Shown here: positions 24,602 through 32,590 of the stretch, one piece after another | Numbering within the stretch: the first letter of the stretch is position 1 | Layout of the letters: each line of letters begins with the position of its first letter | Assembly: GCA_002082585.1 (NCBI GenBank) | Contig: CP020563.1 | Location: 1,358,001-1,422,000 of the forward strand | From: Kitasatospora albolonga | Lineage (GTDB): Bacteria; Actinomycetota; Actinomycetes; Streptomycetales; Streptomycetaceae | DNA length: 64,000 nucleotides | Reading direction: 5' to 3' | Translations under genes and position numbers: made by a program | Notes under the pieces: model-generated | Database searches by the model: none | The model's input: only the letters and a program-made list of their open reading frames with translations | What the model was told of the DNA's origin: nothing

Positions 24602-25873
24602 GTGACGGACATCGTCGACGAGCTGAAGTGGCGCGGGCTGTTCGCCCAGTCCACTGACGAGGACGCATTGCGCAAGGCTCTCGCGGACGGTCCCGTCACC
24701 TTCTATTGCGGCTTCGACCCGACGGCGGCGAGCCTGCACGTGGGGCACCTGGTGCAGGTCCTCACCGTGCGGCGGCTCCAGCTGGCGGGGCACCGCCCGC
24801 TCGCCCTGGTCGGCGGGGCCACCGGTCAGATCGGTGACCCGCGCCCGACCGCCGAGCGCACGCTGAACGACCCGGAGACCGTTGCCGCCTGGGTGCAGCG
24901 GCTGCGGCAGCAGATCGAGCCGTTCCTCACCTTCGAGGGGCCGAACGCGGCGACGATGGTCAACAACCTGGACTGGACCGCGGGCATGTCCGCGATCGAG
25001 TTCCTGCGGGACATCGGGAAGCACTTCCGGGTCAACAAGATGCTGACCAAGGACTCGGTCGCGCGCCGGCTGGAGTCGCAGGAGGGCATCAGCTACACGG
25101 AGTTCAGCTACCAGCTGCTCCAGGGGATGGACTTCCTGGAGCTGTACCGCCGCTACGGCTGTGTCCTCCAGCAGGGCGGCAGCGACCAGTGGGGCAATCT
25201 CACCGCGGGCATCGACCTGATCCACCGGCTGGAGCCGGGTGCCACCGTGCACGCGCTGGCGACGCCGCTGATGGTGAAGGCGGACGGGACCAAGTTCGGC
25301 AAGTCCGAGAGCGGTGCCGTCTGGCTGGACCCGGAGATGACCACGCCGTACGCGTTCTACCAGTTCTGGCTGAACGTGGACGACCGGGACATCTCGCGGT
25401 ACATGCGCATCCTCAGCTTCAGGAGCCGTGCCGAGCTGGAGGAGCTGGAGCGGCTGACCGAGGAGCGGCCGCAGGCCCGTTCGGCGCAGCGCGCGCTGGC
25501 CGAGGAGCTGACCACGCTGGTGCACGGCGGGGAGCAGTGCGCGGCGGTCATCGCGGCGTCGAAGGCGCTGTTCGGCCAGGGTGATCTGGCCGAGCTGGAC
25601 GAGGCGACGCTGAGCGCGGCCCTCTCCGAGGTGCCGCACGCCCGGGTTCCCGAGCTGGGTCCGCTGGTGGACCTCCTGGTCGAGGTCGGTCTCGCGCCGA
25701 GCAAGTCGGGGGCCCGGCGCACGGTCAAGGAGGGCGGCGCGTACGTGAACAACGTGAAGGTCGCCGACGGCGAGGCCGCGCCGGACGCCGGGGAGCTGCT
25801 GCACGGGCGCTGGCTGGTGCTGCGCCGGGGCAAGAAGAACCTGGCGGCCGTGGAGGTCGTCCCGGCGGGCTGA
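24602..25873 (+). CDS. tyrS: Tyrosyl-tRNA synthetase
   Basis: 423 residues, class I synthetase: HVGHL (HIGH motif) near residue 46, KFGKSESG (KMSKS) near 230, [10 protein letters not shown] tyrosine pocket, and a C-terminal S4 domain ([18 protein letters not shown]). GTG start with aaggagca 8 bp upstream. It is 52 bp after tldE and followed by a very strong terminator. Confidence 0.97.
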   Translation: MTDIVDELKWRGLFAQSTDEDALRKALADGPVTFYCGFDPTAASLHVGHLVQVLTVRRLQLAGHRPLALVGGATGQIGDPRPTAERTLNDPETVAAWVQRLRQQIEPFLTFEGPNAATMVNNLDWTAGMSAIEFLRDIGKHFRVNKMLTKDSVARRLESQEGISYTEFSYQLLQGMDFLELYRRYGCVLQQGGSDQWGNLTAGIDLIHRLEPGATVHALATPLMVKADGTKFGKSESGAVWLDPEMTTPYAFYQFWLNVDDRDISRYMRILSFRSRAELEELERLTEERPQARSAQRALAEELTTLVHGGEQCAAVIAASKALFGQGDLAELDEATLSAALSEVPHARVPELGPLVDLLVEVGLAPSKSGARRTVKEGGAYVNNVKVADGEAAPDAGELLHGRWLVLRRGKKNLAAVEVVPAG

Positions 25874-25903
25874 TCCGCGCCGCCGTATCCCGTACGGCAT
25901 GAC

Positions 25904-25953
25904 AGCGCCGCGGCCGGAACACACTCTTCCTCGTGTGTTCCGGCCGCGGCGCT
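25904..25953. terminator. Bidirectional terminator, perfect 20-bp stem
   Basis: Arms 25904-25923 and 25934-25953 with a 10-nt loop. It separates tyrS from the convergent GlsB/YeaQ gene. Confidence 0.92.
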
Positions 25954-25971
25954 GTTCCGTGCTGTCCGGGG

Positions 25972-26247
25972 TCAGGTTCTGCGTTTGTTGCCCCGGACGG
26001 ACTGCCAGACCATGTCTCCGACACCGACGACGGCCACGGCACCGATCAGCTGGAGCAGATGGCGAATCCAGTCGATGCCCTTGGTGTCCTCGACGCCGAT
26101 CCAGCCGGCCACGGCGTTACCGAGGATGGAGCCGAGAATGCCGAACACGACGGTCAGCCAGAGCGGGATGTCCTGCTTGCCCGGCAGGATCGCCCGCGCG
26201 AGCACACCGAGCACCAGGCCCACGATGATTGCCCACAACCAGCCCAT
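25972..26247 (-). CDS. GlsB/YeaQ/YmgE-family stress membrane protein
   Basis: 91 residues with three hydrophobic segments: MGWLWAIIVGLVLGVLARAI, LWLTVVFGILGSILGNAVAGW and LLQLIGAVAVVGVGDMVW. The G-x2-LG spacing in GILGSILGNAVAGW is the family hallmark (formerly 'transglycosylase-associated'). Function unknown; stress-linked in other bacteria. Ribosome site cgaggagg. Confidence 0.9.
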   Translation of the reverse strand: MGWLWAIIVGLVLGVLARAILPGKQDIPLWLTVVFGILGSILGNAVAGWIGVEDTKGIDWIRHLLQLIGAVAVVGVGDMVWQSVRGNKRRT

Positions 26248-26456
26248 TTTTCGCCTCCTCGTACGGCGCGGAGTGCGCGTCAGCCCAGTGTCGGGCGGCG
26301 GCCGGCGGGCCGCACTCCGGACGGGGCCGTACGGGTGGGGGCCCGCTCCGGCGGCGGGTGGGGCCCGCCCCGGTCTTCGGTCCGGCGCGGGCCCGGCGTA
26401 CCGTGGATGCGGCCCGGTCCCGGAGCGTCCGGCACAGAGATCTGGTGGTGGAACAC

Positions 26457-26828
26457 ATGCTGCGGAAGAACGACGAGGTCTTCCGGATCACGGGGGCCCG
26501 GCAGGGGCTGGCCGATGACGTGCGGGGCAGACAGCGGCGCTATGTGATCTCGATGTCCGTGCGTACGGTGTCGGTGGTGCTGGCCGCGGTGCTGTGGAAC
26601 GTGGAGCGGCACGTCGCGATCGTGGCGCTCGTGCTGGGGGTGCTGCTGCCGTACGTGGCGGTGGTCATCGCCAACGCGGGCCGGGAGAACGTCCCTTCGC
26701 TGCCGTCGACGTATCTCACGACGCCGATGCGGCCCGCCGTGGAGGCGGCTCCGGCCGCCGGTCCGGCGGAACCGGCGGGGGCCGAGGGGCGGTCCGGGCG
26801 GACGCCACCGCCCCAGCAGCACACCTGA
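26457..26828 (+). CDS. DUF3099-family membrane protein
   Basis: 123 residues. The N-terminal block FRITGARQGLADDVRGRQRRYVISMSVRTVSVVLA is the DUF3099 signature, followed by two membrane helices (VVLAAVLWNV and VAIVALVLGVLLPYVAVVIA) and a Pro/Ala-rich tail. ATG at 26457 is taken with ggtggtgg upstream; GTG codons at 26445 and 26448 are alternatives. Function unknown. Confidence 0.82.
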   Translation: MLRKNDEVFRITGARQGLADDVRGRQRRYVISMSVRTVSVVLAAVLWNVERHVAIVALVLGVLLPYVAVVIANAGRENVPSLPSTYLTTPMRPAVEAAPAAGPAEPAGAEGRSGRTPPPQQHT

Positions 26829-26851
26829 GCCCGGGTGTCCCGCACGGCCCG

Positions 26852-26873
26852 GGAAAAGCTCAGGAAAAGCTCA
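26852..26873 (+). repeat. Tandem 11-bp repeat
   Basis: ggaaaagctca occurs twice head to tail (26852-26862, 26863-26873), about 90 bp before a terminator-like hairpin. A-rich against the local background; it could be an operator. Confidence 0.5.
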
Positions 26874-26960
26874 GATCAATCATGACGTTCCGGTGCACCG
26901 CACCCCGGTGCCCATGACATACTTCGAGTGCGCTCCGCATCCCCCGTCGGAGCGACGGAC

Positions 26961-27006
26961 CGACGCCGGGCAGCTCCCCCCGTGGCTGCTCGGCGTCGCC
27001 TTTTTC
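26961..27006 (+). terminator. Rho-independent terminator or attenuator
   Basis: A 14-bp stem (26961-26974 with 26985-26998, one G-T wobble) with a 10-nt loop is followed by CCTTTTTC. It ends only 19 bp before the GTG of the next gene, so it either ends the DUF3099 transcript or attenuates the downstream gene. Confidence 0.8.
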
Positions 27007-27011
27007 TGGCT

Positions 27012-27017
27012 TAGGCT
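27012..27017 (+). promoter_or_regulatory. Leaderless -10 element
   Basis: TAGGCT ends 7 nt before the GTG at 27025. No Shine-Dalgarno is present. The same hexamer sits before the gene at 4519. Confidence 0.5.
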
Positions 27018-27024
27018 GGGTGCC

Positions 27025-27270
27025 GTGATCTTCCCCGAGACATCCGCCGAGAGTCCCGCCGGTGCCCCCCTCTGTTCCGCCAAGGGCTGCCGGGCCGACG
27101 CGGTGTGGGTGCTCGCCTGGAACAACCCCAAGCTGCACACGCCCGAGCGCCGCAAGACGTGGCTCGCCTGTGAGGAACACCGGGAGCACCTGTCGCAGTT
27201 CCTGGGCGTACGGGGGTTCCTCAAGGATGTCGTGGCGCTCAAGGACTGGGAGTCCGGGAGCGGCGCCTAG
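27025..27270 (+). CDS. Small Cys/His-rich conserved actinobacterial protein
   Basis: 81 residues with C17-x4-C22 (CSAKGCRADAVW) and a C-terminal TWLACEEHREHLSQFL, a C-x2-H-x2-H-like set, suggesting a compact zinc site. The rest is basic and aromatic (WNNPKLHTPERRKTW). GTG start supported by a -10 element 7 nt upstream, implying a leaderless mRNA. It is convergent with moaA. Function unknown; I recall homologues mislabelled as acetone carboxylase, which nothing here supports. Confidence 0.75.
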   Translation: MIFPETSAESPAGAPLCSAKGCRADAVWVLAWNNPKLHTPERRKTWLACEEHREHLSQFLGVRGFLKDVVALKDWESGSGA

Positions 27271-27307
27271 GGTGTGTCCGGTCCTGATCCGCCGGACACA
27301 CCCTAGG
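27266..27307. terminator. Bidirectional terminator, perfect 16-bp stem
   Basis: Arms 27266-27281 and 27292-27307, 10-nt loop, between two convergent genes; its left arm overlaps the end of the upstream gene. Confidence 0.88.
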
Positions 27308-27314
27308 CCCTGCC

Positions 27315-28304
27315 TCAGCCGCCGATCGCCGACATCGGGCGGTCGGGCTGGAGGAAGGACGGGTCGTCCAGTCCGGAGCCCGCCTTCTTGCCCCACATGG
27401 CGGCCTTCCAGAGCCGGGCGATCTCGGCGTCCGGCGCGTCCGAGCGCAGGGCGGAGCGCAGATCGGTCTCCTCGCGGGCGAAGAGGCAGGTGCGGACCTG
27501 GCCGTCGGCGGTGAGCCGGGTGCGGTCGCAGGCGCGGCAGAACGGGCGGGTGACCGAGGCGATCACGCCGACGCGGTGCGGGCCGCCGTCGACGGTCCAG
27601 CACTCGGCGGGGGCGGAGCCGCGGGCCTCGTCGTCCTCGGGGGTGAGGGTGAAGCGGGTGCGCAGCGAGGCGAGGATGTCGCCCGCGGTGATCATGCCGT
27701 CGCGCTTCCAGCCGTGCTGGGCGTCCAGGGGCATCTGCTCGATGAAGCGGAGCTCGTACGCGTTGGCGACGGCCCAGGCCAGCAGCTCGGGGGCCTCGTC
27801 GTCGTTGAGTCCCGGCATCAGGACGGAGTTGACCTTCACCGGGGTGAGGCCGGCCTCGCGGGCGGCTTCGAGCCCTTCCAGCACGTCCCGGTGGCGGTCG
27901 CGGCGGGTGAGGGTCTTGAAGACGTCGGGGCGCAGGGTGTCCAGCGAGACGTTGACCCGGTCGAGCCCCGCGGCCTTGAGGGCGGTGGCGGTCCGCTTGA
28001 GGCCGATGCCGTTGGTCGTGAGGGACATGCGGGGGCGCGGGGTGAGCGCCGCGCACTGCTCGACGATGGAGACGAGGCCGGGGCGGAGCAGGGGCTCACC
28101 GCCGGTGAAGCGGACCTCGGTGATACCGAGGGAGGTGACCGCGATACGGATCAGGCGCACGATCTCGTCGTCGGAGAGGAGCTCGCTCTTGCCGAGCCAC
28201 TGGAGACCCTCTTCCGGCATGCAGTAGGTGCACCGCAGATTGCACTTGTCGGTCAGTGACACGCGCAGGTCGGTGGCGACCCTGTCAAAGGTGTCGATGA
28301 GCAC
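27315..28304 (-). CDS. moaA: GTP 3',8-cyclase MoaA
   Basis: 329 residues. Radical-SAM cluster Cys21, Cys25, Cys28 (CNLRCTYC), GGEPLLRPG, a C-terminal second Fe-S site (FCRACDRTRLTADG and TCLF), and the conserved terminal Gly-Gly (MSAIGG). It converts GTP to the precursor of cyclic pyranopterin in molybdenum-cofactor synthesis, with MoaC acting next; moaC is not in the window. GTG start with gggaggagag upstream. Confidence 0.97.
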   Translation of the reverse strand: MLIDTFDRVATDLRVSLTDKCNLRCTYCMPEEGLQWLGKSELLSDDEIVRLIRIAVTSLGITEVRFTGGEPLLRPGLVSIVEQCAALTPRPRMSLTTNGIGLKRTATALKAAGLDRVNVSLDTLRPDVFKTLTRRDRHRDVLEGLEAAREAGLTPVKVNSVLMPGLNDDEAPELLAWAVANAYELRFIEQMPLDAQHGWKRDGMITAGDILASLRTRFTLTPEDDEARGSAPAECWTVDGGPHRVGVIASVTRPFCRACDRTRLTADGQVRTCLFAREETDLRSALRSDAPDAEIARLWKAAMWGKKAGSGLDDPSFLQPDRPMSAIGG

Positions 28305-28418
28305 GGTGGCTCTCCTCCCCCGGTGGTGTCGGTGCGGTCGGTGTGGTGTCGGTACGGTCGATCTCTTCCGAGCCTACGTGAGACCTGTGACATCGCAGGG
28401 GCCCGTTTGCCACGAGGT

Positions 28419-28462
28419 GCGGCCGGGCCGCGTCGTAGGACTCTACGACGCGGCCCGGCCGC
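28419..28462. terminator. Terminator, 19-bp stem
   Basis: Arms 28419-28437 and 28444-28462, 6-nt loop, located 42 bp downstream of the symporter stop on the minus strand and upstream of moaA. It most probably ends the DUF485-symporter transcript. Confidence 0.82.
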
Positions 28463-28504
28463 GGGGGTGGGTGATGAACCGAACGGCTCCGTGAATTCCT
28501 TCTC

Positions 28505-30145
28505 TCAGTGCGCTCCGGTGCCGGTGAGGGACTTGACCTCCAGCTCGGCGTACTTGTCCGTGTCGGCCTTCTCCTTGCCGATGACCGAGCCGAGCCAGCC
28601 GAGCAGGAAGCCCAGGGGGATCGAGATCAGGCCGGGGTTCTCCAGCGGGAACCAGGCGAAGTCGACGCCCGGGAACATCGACGTCGGCTTGGAGGAGACG
28701 ACCGGCGAGAAGAGCACCAGCAGGACGGAGGAGGAGAGACCGCCGTAGATGGACCAGAGGGCCCCCTGGGTGGTGAACCGCTTCCAGAAGAGGCTGTAGA
28801 GGATCGTCGGCAGGTTGGCGGAGGCCGCGACCGCGAAGGCGAGGGCCACCAGACCGGCCACGTTCAGGTCGCGGGCGAGGGCTCCCAGCGCGATGGAGAC
28901 GACGCCGATGGCGACGGTGGCCCACCGTGCGGCGCGGACCTCCTCCTTCTCGGTGGCCTGTCCCTTGCGGATCACGTTGGCGTAGATGTCGTGCGCGAAG
29001 GACGAGGAGGAGGCGAGGGTGAGTCCGGCGACGACGGCCAGGATGGTGGCGAAGGCGACGGCGGAGATCACCGCGAGGAGGATGGCGCCTCCGGCCGATC
29101 CGGAGCCGCCGCCGATCTCCAGGGCGGCGAGGGGCGCCGCCGTGTTGCCCGCCTTGTTCGAGGCGATGATGTCGTCGGGGTTGAGGATCGCCGCGGCACC
29201 GAAGCCGAGCACGATCGTCATCAGGTAGAAGGCGCCGATGATGCCGATCGCCCAGTTCACGGACTTACGGGCGGCCTTGGCGGTGGGCACGGTGTAGAAG
29301 CGGATCAGGATGTGCGGCAGGCCCGCGGTGCCGAGGACCAGGGCGAGGCCGAGCGAGATGAAGTCCAGCTTCGAGATGCCGGAGACGCCGTACTTCAGGC
29401 CGGGCTCCAGGAAGGCGGCGCCCTTGCCGCTGTTGCTGGCGGCGGTGCCGAGCAGGTCGGAGATGTTGAAGTTGAACTTCAGCAGGATGAGGAAGGTGAT
29501 GAGCAGGGTGCCCGCGATGAGCAGGACGGCCTTGACCATCTGCACCCAGGTGGTGCCCTTCATGCCGCCGATGGTGACGTACAGGATCATCAGCACGCCG
29601 ACCAGGGCGACGATGACGATCTTCCCGAAGTCGCTGGTGATGCCGAGCAGCAGCGAGACGAGGACACCGGCACCGGCCATCTGGGCCAGCAGGTAGAAGA
29701 TCGAGACGACGATGGTGGACGTACCGGCGGCGGTGCGCACGGGGCGCTGGCGCATCCGGTAGGCGAGGACGTCGCCCATCGTGTAGCGGCCGGAGTTGCG
29801 CAGCGGTTCGGCGACCAGGAGCAGGGCGACGAGCCAGGCGACGAGGAAGCCGATGGAGTAGAGGAAGCCGTCGTAGCCGAAGAGGGCGATGGCGCCCGCG
29901 ATGCCGAGGAAGGACGCGGCGGACATGTAGTCGCCGGAGACCGCCAGCCCGTTCTGGAAGCCGGTGAACTGACGGCCGCCCGCGTAGAAGTCGGCGGCGC
30001 TCTTGGTCTGGCGGCCCGCCCACACGGTGATGAAGAGGGTCGCCACGACGAAGGCGGCGAACAGGGTGATGATCAGCGGCCGGTGCTCGCCCGCGCTGTC
30101 GGCGGCCAGCTGGACGGTCGGGTAGAGGGTGTGGGCGGCGCTCAT
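28505..30145 (-). CDS. Cation:acetate (monocarboxylate) symporter
   Basis: 546 residues, 13 predicted membrane segments, solute:sodium symporter family: GGRQFTGFQNGLAVSGDYMSAASFLG near the start and AGLPHILIRFYTVP mid-protein are ActP/MctC hallmarks. It would import acetate, propionate or pyruvate. Coupled by ATGA overlap (30142-30145) to the DUF485 gene upstream, the usual yjcH-actP arrangement. Confidence 0.93.
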   Translation of the reverse strand: MSAAHTLYPTVQLAADSAGEHRPLIITLFAAFVVATLFITVWAGRQTKSAADFYAGGRQFTGFQNGLAVSGDYMSAASFLGIAGAIALFGYDGFLYSIGFLVAWLVALLLVAEPLRNSGRYTMGDVLAYRMRQRPVRTAAGTSTIVVSIFYLLAQMAGAGVLVSLLLGITSDFGKIVIVALVGVLMILYVTIGGMKGTTWVQMVKAVLLIAGTLLITFLILLKFNFNISDLLGTAASNSGKGAAFLEPGLKYGVSGISKLDFISLGLALVLGTAGLPHILIRFYTVPTAKAARKSVNWAIGIIGAFYLMTIVLGFGAAAILNPDDIIASNKAGNTAAPLAALEIGGGSGSAGGAILLAVISAVAFATILAVVAGLTLASSSSFAHDIYANVIRKGQATEKEEVRAARWATVAIGVVSIALGALARDLNVAGLVALAFAVAASANLPTILYSLFWKRFTTQGALWSIYGGLSSSVLLVLFSPVVSSKPTSMFPGVDFAWFPLENPGLISIPLGFLLGWLGSVIGKEKADTDKYAELEVKSLTGTGAH

Positions 30146-30507
30146 GCGTCGGCCTCCATACGGGACTTGATCGCTTCAGCCTTCGGGTCGAGCTTGGTGG
30201 CGGCGTGCCGGGAGTAGAGCCAGGCGATGAGGAAGGTGGTGGCGAACTGGGCGAGGCCGAGGACGAGCGCCATGTTGATGTTGCCGAGGATCTTGGTGCT
30301 CATGAAGTCGCCCGCGTAACTGCAGAGCAGGACGTAGAGCAGGTACCAGGCGACGAAGGCGACGGTGAGCGGGAAGGCGAAGGAGCGGAACGAGCGGCGC
30401 AGGTCGGCGAACTCGGCACTCGCCTGCACCGCGTTGTACGCCTCGGTGGTGGGCTGGGCAGGGCTGGTGCCGACCGGGCCCTCGGGCGGCGGTGCATCGG
30501 TAGCCAC
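30142..30507 (-). CDS. DUF485 membrane protein (YjcH-like)
   Basis: 121 residues: Pro/Ala-rich N-terminus, the DUF485 block (FADLRRSFRSFAFPLTVAFV, AWYLLYVLLCSYAGDFM), a second helix (NMALVLGLAQFATTFLIAWL) and a basic C-terminal tail. It is a routine partner of acetate symporters. GTG start with gcgaggag 6 bp upstream. Its stop overlaps the symporter ATG. Confidence 0.9.
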   Translation of the reverse strand: MATDAPPPEGPVGTSPAQPTTEAYNAVQASAEFADLRRSFRSFAFPLTVAFVAWYLLYVLLCSYAGDFMSTKILGNINMALVLGLAQFATTFLIAWLYSRHAATKLDPKAEAIKSRMEADA

Positions 30508-30851
30508 GGAATCTCCTCGCAACGCGGGTGCGGTGGTCTGGGGGACGGGGGGTGTCATGGGAGACCTCGTTACCGGGGGGACGGTGTTGTGCCTCCTGGA
30601 CAACGGCACGGAGGGCGCGACGAAGCGGTTCACGCGATCTTTCGCCTTCTCGGCCGCATCCCCGGTGACCGGAAGCCGGTGCCGGTGGCCTGAAGTCACC
30701 CGTATGCATTCGGCCGCACAGGTGCACTCTTCGAACTCACTTGCCCCAAATCGTTGATGCGCCGGGAAGATCGGCGATAGCTTCACTCGTCATGTACGCG
30801 ACCGAACACGCCAGGTGTCCGGTCGACCGGCACGGATGATGTGGAGACCCC
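30508..30851. other. Divergent promoter region, 344 bp, without a gene
   Basis: The spacer between the symporter operon and the subtilisin gene has no coding signal. It holds the protease promoter (30754-30783) and presumably a regulated promoter for the acetate operon that I could not place with confidence. Confidence 0.6.
30754..30783 (+). promoter_or_regulatory. Sigma-70-type promoter of the subtilisin gene
   Basis: TTGATG (30754-30759), 18-bp spacer, TAGCTT (30778-30783); transcription would start near 30790, about 60 nt before the ATG. Confidence 0.55.
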
Positions 30852-32420
30852 ATGGCTCATCTGGCACCGAGGCGGACCCGCGAGGCCCATCCGGTATCGA
30901 GACGGACCCGCGCGCTCGCGCTGCCCGTCGGACTCGCGCTCGTCGCCTCGCTCGGCTTCCTGCCCGCGGCGACGGCCACGGCCGCGCCCACCGGCGCCCC
31001 GGCCGCCGCGACCCCGCGGACCGACGGCCCGAAGCTGAGTTACGTCGTCAACACCGGCACCGGCCGCGCGGCCGTCCAGCGGGTGGAGAAGGCCGTCGAG
31101 CAGGCCGGTGGCACGGTCGTCATCTCGTACGACCGGATCGGCGTGATCGTCGCCCACTCGCAGAACCCGGCCTTCGCGGAGACGATCCGGGGCGTACGGG
31201 GTGTGGCGTCGGCCGGTGCGACCCGGACCAACCCGATCGTGCCGCAGGCCACCAAGGACGTCGGTGCCATAGCGCAGCCGTTGACCGAGGCCCAGGCAGC
31301 CGCGGCGGCGGCAGCGGCCACGGCGGACGAGGACCCGCTGGAGCCGCTCCAGTGGTCGCTGCCCGCGATCAAGGCGGACAAGGCGCACCAGAAGTCGCTG
31401 GGCTCGAAGAAGGTGACGGTCGCCGTCATCGACACGGGCGTCGACGACACCCACCCGGACCTGGCGCCCAACTTCGACCGCCAGGCGTCCGCCAACTGCG
31501 TCTCGGGCGCTCCGGACACCACCGCCGGTTCCTGGCGCCCGGCGGCGGGCGAGAGCGACCACGGCACCCATGTGGCGGGCACCATCGCCGCCGCGAAGAA
31601 CGACTTCGGGGTCACCGGTGTGGCGCCGGGCGTGAAGGTCTCCGGCATCAAGGTCTCCACGCCGGACGGCTACTTCTACACCGAGGCCGTCGTCTGCGGC
31701 TTCCTCTGGGCGGCCGAGAACGGCGTCGACGTGACGAACAACAGCTACTACACCGACCCGTGGCTGTTCGCCTGCAAGAACGACCCGGACCAGGGCGCCC
31801 TGGTCGAGTCGCTCACCCGCGCCGTCACGTACGCCGAGCGCAGGGGCACGGTCAACGTGGCCGCCGCGGGCAACGCGCGCCACGACCTGTCGTCCCGCTC
31901 GATCGTGGACCGGACCAGCCCGAACGACTCCGAGACGGTCACCCGGACCATCGACCCGCGCGTCTGCCCCGACATCCCGACCATGCTGCCGGGCGTCGTG
32001 ACGGTCTCCGCGACGGGCGCCAAGGGCCTGAAGTCCTCGTACTCCAACTACGGCAAGGGCGTCATCGACGTGGCCGCCCCGGGCGGTGACTCGACGGTCT
32101 ACCAGACCCCCGAGCCCCCAGCCGTCAACGGGCTGATCCTCTCGACGCTGCCCGGCGGCCGGTTCGGCTACAAGGCCGGTACGTCGATGGCCTCCCCGCA
32201 CGTCGCGGGCGTCGTGGCCCTGATCAAGTCCCGCCACCCCTACGCCTCACCGGCCGCGGTGAAGGTGCTGCTGGGCCTCCAGGCGGACGCGAAGGCGTGC
32301 GGTGCGCCGTACGACATCGACGGCGACGGGACCGTCGATGCGGTCTGCGAGGGCACCAAGGTCTACAACGGCTTCTACGGGGCCGGAGTGGTGGACGCGC
32401 TGGACGCGGTCCGCTGGTAG
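30852..32420 (+). CDS. Secreted subtilisin-like (S8) serine protease
   Basis: 522 residues. Long twin-basic signal peptide (RRTRALALPVGLALVASLGF, cleavage around ATATAAP), an I9-like propeptide (about 60-150, SYVVNTGTGRAAVQRVEK), then the catalytic domain: Asp in VAVIDTGVDDTHPD, His in DHGTHVAGT, Asn in AAAGNAR, Ser in GTSMASPHVAG. It ends directly after the domain with no anchor, so it is released to the medium. The propeptide/catalytic junction is marked by an Ala-rich stretch. Confidence 0.95.
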   Translation: MAHLAPRRTREAHPVSRRTRALALPVGLALVASLGFLPAATATAAPTGAPAAATPRTDGPKLSYVVNTGTGRAAVQRVEKAVEQAGGTVVISYDRIGVIVAHSQNPAFAETIRGVRGVASAGATRTNPIVPQATKDVGAIAQPLTEAQAAAAAAAATADEDPLEPLQWSLPAIKADKAHQKSLGSKKVTVAVIDTGVDDTHPDLAPNFDRQASANCVSGAPDTTAGSWRPAAGESDHGTHVAGTIAAAKNDFGVTGVAPGVKVSGIKVSTPDGYFYTEAVVCGFLWAAENGVDVTNNSYYTDPWLFACKNDPDQGALVESLTRAVTYAERRGTVNVAAAGNARHDLSSRSIVDRTSPNDSETVTRTIDPRVCPDIPTMLPGVVTVSATGAKGLKSSYSNYGKGVIDVAAPGGDSTVYQTPEPPAVNGLILSTLPGGRFGYKAGTSMASPHVAGVVALIKSRHPYASPAAVKVLLGLQADAKACGAPYDIDGDGTVDAVCEGTKVYNGFYGAGVVDALDAVRW

Positions 32421-32450
32421 GCGTAGGCATAGGCGTCTGAGCGAGCAGAG

Positions 32451-32545
32451 GGTGAGGGCCCGGGGAGTCTGTTCTCCCCGGGCCCTCACCATGAGCACTC
32501 CCCGGGCCCTCACCATGAACAGCCCCCGGGCCCTCCCTGAGCGGC
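32451..32545 (+). terminator. Terminator with a tandemly repeated 3' arm
   Basis: A perfect 17-bp stem (32451-32467 with 32474-32490, 6-nt loop) follows the protease gene. The right arm is the first of three 24-bp tandem copies (32474-32497, 32498-32521, 32522-32545, the last degenerate), so the same left arm could pair with either of two near-identical right arms. Confidence 0.8.
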
Positions 32546-32590
32546 CGGGCCCTCGCCGCGAACCCGGGTTCCGGATGCCATAGTTCCTCG

